Positions 56,417-64,000 of a stretch of 64,000 bases of DNA are shown here, one piece after another. Under the pieces are notes generated by a model. The model saw only the letters and a program-made list of their open reading frames with translations, ran no database searches and was not told the DNA's origin. The stretch spans positions 1,400,738 through 1,464,737 of the forward strand of contig NZ_LT629939.1 of assembly GCF_900104615.1 (NCBI RefSeq). The letters run 5' to 3'. A program made the position numbers and the translations under genes. The stretch comes from Merdimmobilis hominis (lineage in GTDB: Bacteria > Bacillota > Clostridia > Oscillospirales > Ruminococcaceae). Within the stretch, counting starts at the first letter, position 1. Every line of letters begins with the position of its first letter.

Positions 56417-58816
56417 TTGCTGCAAAAGATCAAAGAAAAGGGCCATTATCAGGCGTTTTTCATCACCTTGGCGCTGGCCGCGGTGGTGTTTTTGCCATTT
56501 ATCATCTACGACAAGGGGATCTTTTTCTTCTACGGGGACTTTAACGTCCAGCAGATTCCTTTCTATAAGCTGGCCCATGAGGCCATCCGATCCGGGGACA
56601 TCGCCTGGAACTGGTACACCGATTTGGGGGCCAACTTCATCGGCTCCTATAGCTTTTACCTGTTGTTCAGCCCTTTTTTCTGGCTGACCCTCCCGTTCCC
56701 AACCGAGGCGGTACCGTTCCTCATCGGGCCGCTGCTGATGCTCAAAACCGCCTGTGCCGCTTTGACCTCTTACTTCTACATCAAGCGGTTTGTGAAAGAT
56801 CAATACTATGCGGTGATCGGCTCGATCCTCTACGCCTTTTCCGGCTTTGCGGTGTACAACATCTTTTTCAACCATTTCCATGAGGTGATTGTGTTCTTCC
56901 CCCTCTTGCTCATCGGGGTGGAGGAGCTGGTAACAAACAACCGCAAAGGGCTGTTTGCCATCACAGTGGCCATCAACTGCCTGGTCAACTACTGGTTCTT
57001 CATCGGTGAAGTGGTGTTTGTGGTGCTTTATGTCTTTATCCGCATGGCGGACCGGGACTGGGGCATGACGGTGAAAAAGTTCATCACCCTGGCATTTGAA
57101 TCGGTGGTTGGGCTGATGATCGCCATGTTCCTGCTGCTGCCATCGGTGCTGGCCATTCTGGGAAACCCCCGCACCGGGACCGACAACCTGTTGATGGGCT
57201 GGTGGTTCTGGGTGTTTGACAACGAGCAGCGGCTCCCTGCCATTTTGCAGTGCTTCTTCTTCCCGCCGGAGCTGCCCAGCAGCCCCAACTTCTTCCCCGA
57301 TCACGGGGCCAAGTGGTCCTCCACTGCGGCGTGGCTGCCCATGGTCTCGATGACCGGCGTCATCGCCTACCTGTGTTCGGTAAAAAAGAGCTGGATCAAG
57401 CGGATTTTGCTCCTTTCCCTGTTTATGGCGGTGATCCCCGGCCTCAACAGCGCCTTTATCCTGTTCAACCATTCCTACTATGCCCGGTGGTTCTATATGC
57501 CGGTGCTGATTATGTGTGTCGCCACGGTGATTGCCCTGGAGAATCGAAAGATCAACTACACCGAGGGCATCAAGTGGACGGTGGGCATCACTGCTGTCTT
57601 TGTGATCGCGGTGGGATTCACCCCCAAAAAGGTGAAAGGGGAGCTGAAATTCGGCCTGATGAAATACCCCGACCGGTTCTGGGTGTATGTGCTCATCGCA
57701 GCGGCGGGCCTCCTGCTCACCTACCTGCTGATCCGGCTGCGGGATAACCCCAAATTCAAAAAGATGCTGCTCATCTCCCTGTCGGTGATGTGCATCGGCT
57801 ATCCCATCACCTTCATCGCCATGGGCAAGACCCGGTCGGATTATACAACATGGATTCGGGAAACCGCCCTGGATGGCCGGTATGCCATCCATCTGCCGGA
57901 GGAGCCTTTTGCCCGCAGCGACCTCTATGACAGCATGGACAACCTGGGGATGTATTGGCACCTGCCCAACATCCAAGCGTTCCACAGCATTGTCCCCGCC
58001 TCCATTATGGAGTTCTACCCCCAGGTCGGGGTAAAGCGGGACGTCTCCTCAAAGCCGGGGATTGAATATTTCCCCTTGCGCTCCCTTTTGTCGGTGCGGT
58101 GGTTCTTTGTGAAGAACGACGAGCCCGACGCCGAGGACATCATGCCCGGGTTTGTATACTACGATTCGGTGCTGGACTATGACATTTATGAGAACGAGAA
58201 CTTCCTGCCCATGGGCTTTGGCTACACCCAGTGCTACGACAACTTCCTGTTGGGGGAGGGGGACAACGAGGTCCGCTCCCACATGATGATGCGGGCAGTC
58301 CAGCTGGACAACCTGGCCATCGCCCGCAACCAGGATATCCTGGAAATTGTGGGGGAGGTCCCCTATAGCCAGTTCAACTACGATGGTTTCACTGAGGCGG
58401 TGGAGGACCGGAGGGCCCTTTCCTGCTACGATTTCCAGATTGACAACCGGGGTTTTACCGCCCGCTCCAACCTGGAGGAGGAAACCCTGATGTTCTTCAG
58501 CGTGCCCTATGACGAGGGGTGGAGCGCTACCGTCAATGGGGAGGAAGCCCTCATCGAGAAGGCCAACATCGGCTTTATGGCGGTGCGGGTTCCGGCGGGG
58601 GAGGCGGAGATCCGGTTTGATTACCACACCCCTGGCCTGAAAAATGGCGCGATCGTCAGCTTGTGCGGGCTGGTGGTACTGGGCTGCTACCTCTTCATCA
58701 ACAAAAAAGCAAAGCCCGCCCCAGCGGCTTCCACCCAGCTGCCCTTGGAGGAGTTCCTGGAGGAGAAGGACAAAGGCAGCGAGCCGGAGGAATCCCCGGA
58801 CGACAAGGAGGAATAG
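56417..58816 (+). CDS. YfhO-family membrane protein
   Basis: TAGGAGGG lies before the TTG at 56417, giving 799 residues. About twelve hydrophobic helices fill the first 470 residues; the C-terminal part is soluble (VGVKRDVSSKPGIEYFPLRSLLSVRWFFVKND, ALIEKANIGFMAVRVPAG) and then ends with one more helix. YfhO proteins are GT-C-like enzymes that glycosylate lipoteichoic or other wall polymers from a lipid-linked sugar. The GT2 gene starts 5 bases later, probably making that lipid donor. The conserved acidic YGDFNVQQIPFYK in the first loop fits the GT-C active site. Confidence 0.9.
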   Translation: MLQKIKEKGHYQAFFITLALAAVVFLPFIIYDKGIFFFYGDFNVQQIPFYKLAHEAIRSGDIAWNWYTDLGANFIGSYSFYLLFSPFFWLTLPFPTEAVPFLIGPLLMLKTACAALTSYFYIKRFVKDQYYAVIGSILYAFSGFAVYNIFFNHFHEVIVFFPLLLIGVEELVTNNRKGLFAITVAINCLVNYWFFIGEVVFVVLYVFIRMADRDWGMTVKKFITLAFESVVGLMIAMFLLLPSVLAILGNPRTGTDNLLMGWWFWVFDNEQRLPAILQCFFFPPELPSSPNFFPDHGAKWSSTAAWLPMVSMTGVIAYLCSVKKSWIKRILLLSLFMAVIPGLNSAFILFNHSYYARWFYMPVLIMCVATVIALENRKINYTEGIKWTVGITAVFVIAVGFTPKKVKGELKFGLMKYPDRFWVYVLIAAAGLLLTYLLIRLRDNPKFKKMLLISLSVMCIGYPITFIAMGKTRSDYTTWIRETALDGRYAIHLPEEPFARSDLYDSMDNLGMYWHLPNIQAFHSIVPASIMEFYPQVGVKRDVSSKPGIEYFPLRSLLSVRWFFVKNDEPDAEDIMPGFVYYDSVLDYDIYENENFLPMGFGYTQCYDNFLLGEGDNEVRSHMMMRAVQLDNLAIARNQDILEIVGEVPYSQFNYDGFTEAVEDRRALSCYDFQIDNRGFTARSNLEEETLMFFSVPYDEGWSATVNGEEALIEKANIGFMAVRVPAGEAEIRFDYHTPGLKNGAIVSLCGLVVLGCYLFINKKAKPAPAASTQLPLEEFLEEKDKGSEPEESPDDKEE

Positions 58817-58821
58817 ACCCC

Positions 58822-59781
58822 ATGGATACCTTATATTTGGTGGTGCCCTGCTACAATGAGGAAGAAGTCCTGCCCGAGACATCCCGCCGGCTGAAGGAAA
58901 AGCTGGAGGGGATGGTCTTGGAGGGCTTGGTGGATGAAAAAAGCCGCATCCTATTTGTGGACGACGGCAGCCGGGATAAAACCTGGGAGATTATCTCCCG
59001 CCTCCACCAGGAGGATCCCCGGTTCCTGGGGCTGAAGCTCTCCCGGAACAAGGGGCATCAAAACGCCCTGCTGGCTGGGCTGATGACCGCCAAAGAGTTG
59101 TGCGACATGGCCATCAGCCTGGATGCCGACCTCCAGGACGATGTGGATGCCATCGACCGGTTTGTACTGGAATACCAAAATGGCTGCGACATTGTCTACG
59201 GGGTGCGCTCCAAGCGGGAGACGGATACCTGGTTCAAACGGACCACCGCCGAGGGCTTTTATAAGGTGATGCAGGCCCTGGGGGTGGACATTGTGGACAA
59301 CCACGCCGACTACCGGCTGATGAGCCGCCGGGCGCTGGAAGGACTTGCCCAGTTCCGGGAGGTCAACCTGTTTTTGCGGGGCATTGTCCCTTTAATCGGC
59401 TATAAATCCGCGGTGGTGACCTACGAGCGCAGCGAGCGGTTTGCCGGGGAATCCAAATACCCTTTAAAAAAGATGCTCTCCTTTGCCTTTGACGGCATCA
59501 CCTCTTTCAGCGTCAAGCCCATCTCCTTTATCCTGGGGCTGGGGGTGCTGATGACCGGTATTTCCGGCCTGGCCCTTTTGGTGCTGCTGGTGCTGTGGCT
59601 GCTGGGATGGGGCGTCTCCGGGTTTGGGGTGCTCTGCGGCTCCCTCTGGCTGCTGGGGGGCATCCAGCTGATGGCCCTTGGAATGGTGGGCGAATATGTA
59701 GGCAAGATTTACAAAGAGGTCAAAGCCCGGCCCAAATACATCATCGAAACCTTTTTAAAGGACCAAGAGGAAAGAGGATAG
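58822..59781 (+). CDS. GT2 glycosyltransferase, GtrB/DPM1-like
   Basis: AAGGAGG precedes the ATG at 58822, giving 319 residues. The catalytic domain (LYLVVPCYNEEEVLPETSRRL, FVDDGSRDKTWEII, SLDADLQDD) binds UDP-sugar and Mg; two C-terminal helices (about 235-300) anchor it in the membrane. Such enzymes load a sugar onto undecaprenyl phosphate. It is 5 bases from the YfhO gene and probably makes its donor. Confidence 0.94.
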   Translation: MDTLYLVVPCYNEEEVLPETSRRLKEKLEGMVLEGLVDEKSRILFVDDGSRDKTWEIISRLHQEDPRFLGLKLSRNKGHQNALLAGLMTAKELCDMAISLDADLQDDVDAIDRFVLEYQNGCDIVYGVRSKRETDTWFKRTTAEGFYKVMQALGVDIVDNHADYRLMSRRALEGLAQFREVNLFLRGIVPLIGYKSAVVTYERSERFAGESKYPLKKMLSFAFDGITSFSVKPISFILGLGVLMTGISGLALLVLLVLWLLGWGVSGFGVLCGSLWLLGGIQLMALGMVGEYVGKIYKEVKARPKYIIETFLKDQEERG

Positions 59782-59783
59782 CC

Positions 59784-60116
59784 TTGAGGCTGATGCATTT
59801 TAATGAGATGGAGCAGCATGGCCACGATGTCTATGAATTTGCCTATGGGTATGACGAGTCTTCCCCCCAGCACTGGCGGACCGACTCCCTCTATGTGGAT
59901 GCGGAAAGCCTGTGGGAGTTGGGGCCTTACCTGAACCGGGTTTTTCCCGCCTTTGCTTACTACGGTCCCCAACGGGTGACCGTGGAGCAGTGGAAAGCCG
60001 TCCGGGAAGCCTGTTTGGAGAAGGAGCCCACCCGTCGGGCGTTTTTTGACGGTGTGGAGCAGTGGTTGGTGGAAAGCCCCGAACCAAGGTGTGATTTTTG
60101 GATTTTGGGCGTGTAG
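59784..60116 (+). CDS. Small protein of unknown function after the GT2 gene
   Basis: The TTG at 59784 (GAAAGAGG upstream) gives 110 residues; the ATG at 59793 is an alternative. The sequence is soluble and rich in aromatic residues (FNEMEQHGHDVYEFAYGYDESSPQHWRTDSLYVDAESL, PAFAYYGPQRVTVEQWKAV). No family recognised. It starts 2 bases after the GT2 stop and shares its terminator, so it is the last gene of the YfhO-GT2 operon. Confidence 0.75.
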   Translation: MRLMHFNEMEQHGHDVYEFAYGYDESSPQHWRTDSLYVDAESLWELGPYLNRVFPAFAYYGPQRVTVEQWKAVREACLEKEPTRRAFFDGVEQWLVESPEPRCDFWILGV

Positions 60117-60126
60117 ACGACAAAAA

Positions 60127-60154
60127 GGGGAGGGGGCCATACGGCCCCCTCCCC
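60127..60154. terminator. Bidirectional terminator
   Basis: Twelve-bp GC stem (60127-60138 with 60143-60154), 4-nt loop, TTTTTG on the minus strand after it. It ends both the GT2 operon and the converging lipoprotein gene. Confidence 0.75.
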
Positions 60155-60173
60155 ATCTGCGTGGCAAGGGTGG

Positions 60174-61085
60174 TTAGAATACCTCCGGGTCTTCCTCCGG
60201 GGTGATAACAAAGCTGTCCGGGTATACTTCGTGTCCCAAGCGGAACAGCTGGAACAGGAGGCTGGGGCTCTGCTGCTCAAAGAGAAGAGGATCCACCTCG
60301 ATGAGCTGGGCATTGGGGTAGGCAGTTTTCACCCCGTCTGCTGAGAGGGTGTTGCTGTAGAAGACCACGTCGGGAGTGAGGCCCTCGGAAATCTTCCAGC
60401 CAGAATCGGACCCAGCGGCGTTTTCAAAGCCCAATAGTTCCAGCAGCTCCCCTTCCAGGGTGCCTCCAGTGGCGCCGGTGGAGGGCAGTTCCCGCAGATA
60501 GAGGGCGGTGCGGCCAGTTTCGGTCTCCGACTGGGCCAGAGCGGTTTGGATGTTTTGGATTTTGCGGTCCAGGTACTGGTTGAACCGCTCCGACCGGCGG
60601 GCGCCCTCTGTCTCCCCCCATAGGGCGAGGAACAGCTGGCGGTAGTTTTCCTTCATCCCCTCGATGGAGGTGGCGGGGGAAAGCACCAGCACTTCTGCCC
60701 CCATCTGCTGGATCTTTACCAGGTCGTGCTCTGCCAAAGGGGTTTGGGTCAGCACCAAGGCAGGCTTTGCCCCGCGGATGGCGTCCAGGTCCGGCAACTG
60801 GGCAGTGCCGCAGAAGGCAGGGGAATCCTCCCAATCGGCAGTCAGCTCCTGGTCAAAGCTGCTGACCCCGGTCAGCCGGCCCGAGAGGCCCAAATCCTCC
60901 ATCGTTCGGGTGAGCATGGGGGAGAGGGAGACGACAAAATCCGGCTGCTGTGCCAGGTTGGCGGTGCCTACGGTAATGGGGTAACTGGCCTCCTGGGTCT
61001 TGCCGGACTGGCCCAAATTGCAGGCGGTTAAGCCAAGGGCAACCGTTGCGGCCAGAAAAGCGCAGAGAAGTTTTTTCTGTTTCAT
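60174..61085 (-). CDS. Siderophore/cobalamin-type ABC substrate-binding lipoprotein
   Basis: AAAGGGG precedes the ATG at 61085, giving 303 residues with a lipobox GLTAC (C22). The class III binding fold of FhuD/BtuF type is shown by FVVSLSPMLTRTMEDLGLSGRLTGVSSFDQEL, LPDLDAIRGAKPALVLTQTPL, MGAEVLVLSP and a long backbone helix, then DVVFYSNTL. It would capture an iron chelate, haem or cobalamin at the cell surface. No permease or ATPase genes are adjacent, so its partners must lie elsewhere. Confidence 0.85.
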   Translation of the reverse strand: MKQKKLLCAFLAATVALGLTACNLGQSGKTQEASYPITVGTANLAQQPDFVVSLSPMLTRTMEDLGLSGRLTGVSSFDQELTADWEDSPAFCGTAQLPDLDAIRGAKPALVLTQTPLAEHDLVKIQQMGAEVLVLSPATSIEGMKENYRQLFLALWGETEGARRSERFNQYLDRKIQNIQTALAQSETETGRTALYLRELPSTGATGGTLEGELLELLGFENAAGSDSGWKISEGLTPDVVFYSNTLSADGVKTAYPNAQLIEVDPLLFEQQSPSLLFQLFRLGHEVYPDSFVITPEEDPEVF

Positions 61086-61327
61086 AAAGGTCCCCTTTGT
61101 TTCATGGATGGTGGTGGATGGCGGAAGGGAAGCGGGAACCCGCCTTGCGGGGTCAAAATTCCCTCTTATTGTAAACCAGGATAAGAGGGCTGTCAATGAA
61201 AAGGCCGGTTTTCCACCGCCCGTGGGGATCTGGTGGAAAATCCTCTTTTTATAAAGTGGGGGAAAGGGCGAAAATTTTTGCGGCTCCCAGTGGGAAAATC
61301 GTCCCAAATCCGCCATACTAGATACCG
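61086..61327. other. Intergenic region with a hairpin
   Basis: GGTTTTCCACC (about 61204-61214) can pair with GGTGGAAAATCC (61231-61242). No gene seen. Confidence 0.4.
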
Positions 61328-61356
61328 ATGACAAACGGACCGTTTCATGCTACAAT
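61328..61356 (+). promoter_or_regulatory. Promoter of the CBM9-like gene
   Basis: ATGACA (61328-61333), 17-bp spacer, TACAAT (61351-61356) with extended TGC. Confidence 0.6.
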
Positions 61357-61493
61357 ATGAAATATAGAAATCTGGGGAGAATTTTCTGCCGGCCCCGTAC
61401 AGCGCTTGCCCGGCGGCGAAGGCCCCACATGGAAGAGGTGGTTGCTGGCAGGGAACCCCTCTCCACAAATTCAAAGGAAAAGGTTGTGAAACA

Positions 61494-62057
61494 ATGGCAT
61501 ACCCAATCACTATTGTGGATGGACGCCCTCAGCTGGATTCGTTGCCGGTGGGCAAAATTGTAAATTATCCCCTGGAAAAACGGGATTACCGCCCCTTTGC
61601 CCAGTTCCGGCTCTGCGTCAATGAGGAGGGGCTCCATCTCTACCTGTGGGCCTTTGAGCTGGAGGTCTCCCCCAAAAGCGTCCAGCGGGTCTGCCTGAAC
61701 CTCTGTCCCGGCCAGAGAAAACACCTGGACCTCGCCCTCTTTGGCAATGGCTCTGCCCGCCTTTCCATCTGGGCGGGGGACAGGGTTCTGGAGGAGCAGC
61801 CGGTGGAGGTCCACCCTTTGTGCGGGGAGGACCTGCAAGGGGTGTATTGGGGCGGCCAATACCTGCTCCCCTGGGGGGAGATCCGGCGTATTTTTGGCCG
61901 GGATCAGTTTCAGCAAGGGGACACCGTCCGGGGAAACCTGTATAAAACCTGCGACGATGAGGCATATTTCCACCAGGGCTGTTTCTTCCCGGTGGATTTC
62001 CAGAGCATCGACCCTTATGGGGAAAGGTTCTTTGGGGAGTTTGCGTTTACCCGGTAA
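61494..62057 (+). CDS. CBM9-like protein of unknown role
   Basis: A 187-residue soluble protein with no signal peptide. The C-terminal stretch (VRGNLYKTCDDEAYFHQGCFFPVDFQSIDPYGERFFGEFAF) and the early PFAQFRLCVNEEGLHLYLWAFE resemble the carbohydrate-binding CBM9-like fold of Firmicutes, often cytosolic or lipid-linked. The ribosome site is weak (AAAGGAAAAGG), as is the homology. It is followed by a 43-residue membrane peptide in the same operon. Confidence 0.65.
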   Translation: MAYPITIVDGRPQLDSLPVGKIVNYPLEKRDYRPFAQFRLCVNEEGLHLYLWAFELEVSPKSVQRVCLNLCPGQRKHLDLALFGNGSARLSIWAGDRVLEEQPVEVHPLCGEDLQGVYWGGQYLLPWGEIRRIFGRDQFQQGDTVRGNLYKTCDDEAYFHQGCFFPVDFQSIDPYGERFFGEFAFTR

Positions 62058-62097
62058 GAAAAATGGTCAGGACGGCAACTGCAAGGAGGAATACCCA

Positions 62098-62229
62098 ATG
62101 AAAACGCTTATGAAACTCACTTTGACTGCCCTTGGGGCTGTCGCTTTGGCCTGCGGACTCATCAGCTTCGCCTATCAGGAGTCCAAAGACCGCTATGTGG
62201 TATTTGACGAACGGGAAGAGGATCTGTAG
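62098..62229 (+). CDS. 43-residue membrane peptide
   Basis: AAGGAGG is 7 bases before the ATG. One N-terminal helix (LTLTALGAVALACGLISFAY) is followed by a short charged tail (ESKDRYVVFDEREEDL). The start signal is strong, so it is probably real. No known family. Its gene lies 40 bases after the CBM9-like gene and before a clean terminator. Confidence 0.7.
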   Translation: MKTLMKLTLTALGAVALACGLISFAYQESKDRYVVFDEREEDL

Positions 62230-62244
62230 GACCAAGAAAGCAAG

Positions 62245-62283
62245 AAACCTCCCCAGGGGAATCTCTCCTGGGGAGGTTTTTCA
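62245..62283. terminator. Bidirectional terminator
   Basis: Thirteen-bp perfect stem (62245-62257 with 62267-62279), T run to 62281. It also lies just beyond the shikimate kinase stop on the minus strand. Confidence 0.85.
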
Positions 62284-62284
62284 T

Positions 62285-62782
62285 TTACAGAAGCGCCCGG
62301 ATAGAACTCACCACCTGGGGAGGCAGGGGGGAGGCGTCCACCGTCCGGTGGCAGTGGGCTTGATAGAGGGGGTACCGGGAGCGAAACAGCTCTTCCAGCT
62401 GGAGGGGGGTGCTGCGCCGGACAATGGGCCGGTCAGAATCCTTGACCCGGTGGTAACAGGTAGGGAAGTCCGCGTCCAGAAAGACCACCAGGGCGTGCTC
62501 TTTGGCCGCTTCCCAGTTGTCGGGGAAGGTGAACGCCCCACCGCCGGAGGCCACCACAAACCCTTCCAGGGAAGGGAGGCTGCCAAGGGCCTCCCGCTCC
62601 AATTGGCGGAAGGTGTCCTCCCCTAAGGCGTCGAAAATCCGAGGGATAGGCATGCCAGCCCGCCGGGCGATCTCATCGTCCAGGTCGCAGAAGGGGCGGG
62701 AGAGGGCCTCGGCCAGCGCTTTGCCCACAGTGGTTTTGCCGCAGCCCATGAAGCCGCTGAGAACAATGGCTCTTTCTTGCAT
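62285..62782 (-). CDS. aroK: Shikimate kinase
   Basis: 165 residues from the ATG at 62782 (GAAAGGGGG upstream). Walker A GFMGCGKT (10-17), the shikimate-binding D34 and R59, the GGG at 80-82 and the lid with RPIVRRS are all present. It phosphorylates shikimate in aromatic amino-acid synthesis. It follows fabD with a gap of about 70 bases and has no other aro genes beside it. Confidence 0.95.
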   Translation of the reverse strand: MQERAIVLSGFMGCGKTTVGKALAEALSRPFCDLDDEIARRAGMPIPRIFDALGEDTFRQLEREALGSLPSLEGFVVASGGGAFTFPDNWEAAKEHALVVFLDADFPTCYHRVKDSDRPIVRRSTPLQLEELFRSRYPLYQAHCHRTVDASPLPPQVVSSIRALL

Positions 62783-62854
62783 AAAATGCCCCCTTTCATC
62801 CCAATTTGCAGGCCCGGTGGTTAGTATACCACGGGTTTGGGCCGGGGGCAAGGG

Positions 62855-63778
62855 CTATTTCAGGGAAGCCGCCAGTTTCGCGAAGCTTTTGCCGTCCTCT
62901 ACATTGAAAACAACGGCCTCCCGGTGGGTGCGGCGGATAAGGGTGGACAGCACCCGGCCAGGGCCCAGTTCCACAAAGGTGGTGAAGCCATCGGCTAGCA
63001 TGGCTTCCACCTCTTCGGTGAACCGGACGGGGGAAACCATGTGGCGGCAGAGATATTCAGCGGGGGCATCAAGGGATTCCAACTTACCACCGGTCAGGTT
63101 GGAATAGAAAGGCAGGGCGAGGGGATGAAAATCCAGGGCTTGCAGGGCCTCTTCCAGTTCCTGGGCCGCGGGGGCCATCATCGTTGTGTGGAAGGCGCTC
63201 TGCACCGAGAGGCGGACCGCTTTGGCCCCTTGGGCGGCCAGGGTGGCGGCGGCTTGGGCGGCGGGCCCTTCCTCACCGGCGATCACCGTCTGGCTGGGGG
63301 AGTTGAGGTTGACTGGAAGAACAAATCCGGGGGTCTCTTGGCAGACCCTGTCCACCGTTTCCAGATCGCTTCCCAAGATGGCAAACATGGCGCCCCGGGC
63401 CGATTGGGTAGCCCGGTCCATGGCCTTGGCACGGGCGGAGATAGCCCGCAGGCCGTCCTCCAGGGAGAGGGCCCCACCCACCGTCAGGGCGGCGTACTCC
63501 CCCAGGGAGTGGCCGGCTACCCCTTGGGGCGGAGGGCAGATCTCCTGGACCGCATAGTAGGCAGCCATGGAATGGGTATAAATCAAGGGCTGGGAATAGA
63601 TGGTGCGGGAGATATCCTCCTCGCTGCCCTCAAAAGAGAGTTTGGCCACGTCGTAGCCCAGGATATCACCAGCGCACTCATACACTTGGCGGCAGGCGGG
63701 AAACTGCTCAAAGAGCTCCTTGCCCATGCCAGGGTACTGGGACCCCTGCCCACTGAATAAAAAGGCGGTTTTTGACAT
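62855..63778 (-). CDS. fabD: Malonyl-CoA:ACP transacylase FabD
   Basis: A 307-residue enzyme that loads malonate on ACP for fatty-acid synthesis. It has the FLFSGQGSQYPGMGKEL start, the nucleophile S91 (GHSLGEYAAL), R116 and the catalytic H197 (SAFHTTMM). GGAGG precedes the ATG at 63778. Other fab genes are not visible, and aroK follows, so this is not the usual fab cluster order; more fab genes may lie upstream beyond the window. Confidence 0.97.
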   Translation of the reverse strand: MSKTAFLFSGQGSQYPGMGKELFEQFPACRQVYECAGDILGYDVAKLSFEGSEEDISRTIYSQPLIYTHSMAAYYAVQEICPPPQGVAGHSLGEYAALTVGGALSLEDGLRAISARAKAMDRATQSARGAMFAILGSDLETVDRVCQETPGFVLPVNLNSPSQTVIAGEEGPAAQAAATLAAQGAKAVRLSVQSAFHTTMMAPAAQELEEALQALDFHPLALPFYSNLTGGKLESLDAPAEYLCRHMVSPVRFTEEVEAMLADGFTTFVELGPGRVLSTLIRRTHREAVVFNVEDGKSFAKLAASLK

Positions 63779-63802
63779 AAAACGATCCTCCTAAGATGAT
63801 AA

Positions 63803-63826
63803 CACTGGCCGTGTACACGGCCAGTG
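63803..63826. repeat. 24-bp perfect palindrome upstream of fabD
   Basis: CACTGGCCGTGT followed by its exact reverse complement, 25 bases before the fabD start. It could be a protein-binding site or leader hairpin; it does not resemble the known FapR or FabT operators. Confidence 0.45.
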
Positions 63827-64000
63827 GGGAAGAACCCTCATTGTGCAGATGGTTGGAACCAAAACGTCAAATTGAAAATTGGCAGGATCTTCGCGGCACA
63901 ATATTGCCAAAGAAACAGAGCGAAAATCCTTGTGGGACAAGCTTACAGAGGGAAACCTAGTCCGTCTCAAAACGGGAGACAACCCAGCAGGAAAAAGGCG
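63827..64000. other. Right-edge intergenic DNA
   Basis: No gene is recognisable in the last 170 bases; an open frame on the minus strand is short and without start signals. Confidence 0.4.

Noticed and set aside
1..64000. CRISPR arrays, transposases, phage genes
   Set aside because: No regularly spaced direct repeats, no transposase or integrase motif and no structural phage protein was seen.

Overview
The window looks like chromosomal DNA from an anaerobic, spore-forming, low-oxygen Firmicute, most likely a gut Clostridia member of the Oscillospiraceae/Ruminococcaceae type. This is inferred from GC-rich Firmicute genes with strong GGAGG ribosome sites, frequent TTG/GTG starts, a CIRCE operator, a YpeB germination protein, a SpoIID domain, four-subunit 2-oxoacid:ferredoxin oxidoreductase, the anaerobic (CbiK-type) cobalamin route and a ferrous-iron Feo system. 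There is no prophage, transposase or CRISPR array. Both window edges cut into or next to other genes.

Layout. 1-2.5 kb: a cut-off cation/proton antiporter divergent from a LysR regulator, then a small nucleotidyltransferase-like protein. 2.7-5.5 kb: secA. 5.6-7.6 kb: a tandem stem-loop repeat, then an M20 peptidase with an XRE-cupin regulator. 8.4-11.4 kb: porCDAB. 11.6-12.1 kb: hsp20 under a CIRCE operator. 12.2-19.9 kb (minus): a cobalamin-riboswitch-led cluster, cbiK, then cbiD-L-F-G-H-ET plus an alpha/beta hydrolase. 20-22.6 kb: GNAT, a deleted methyltransferase remnant, an AT-richer GH5-like lipoprotein and tRNA-Ser(CGA). 22.7-24.6 kb: a TtcA-like enzyme and a second GNAT. 25-33.6 kb: an amino-acid/peptide catabolic zone with three HipO-type M20 amidohydrolases, a MarR regulator, a dipeptidase remnant, an ornithine-cyclodeaminase-family enzyme with a small DUF6506 partner, a SHOCT membrane protein and an EamA transporter. 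34-38.7 kb: MATE transporter, orphan ABC ATPase, M28 lipoprotein peptidase.

38.8-43.3 kb is an iron module: two DtxR-family regulators, two FeoA proteins, FeoB and a Cys-rich membrane peptide. Four copies of a GGTTAG-N6-CTAACY dyad lie upstream of the first regulator, feoA and feoB. 43.3-45.2 kb (minus): a NusG-domain-II membrane protein and YpeB. 45.4-50.7 kb: cysteine desulfurase, thiI, and a remarkable 948-residue protein that joins a CinA-like domain, one membrane helix, a class B sortase, a Ser/Pro linker and a SpoIID/LytB domain. 50.8-55.5 kb: another M20 amidohydrolase, a ribbon-helix-helix protein and clpB. 55.5-60.1 kb: nitroreductase, YfhO-type membrane protein, GtrB/DPM-like glycosyltransferase and a small unknown protein. 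60.1-64 kb: an orphan siderophore-type binding lipoprotein, a CBM9-like protein, a 43-residue membrane peptide, shikimate kinase and fabD.

The standout is the CinA-sortase-SpoIID fusion. Next are the iron-regulator dyads, with one DtxR paralogue apparently lacking the usual metal ligands, the RHH gene placed directly before clpB, and two deletion remnants whose flanking signals survive.
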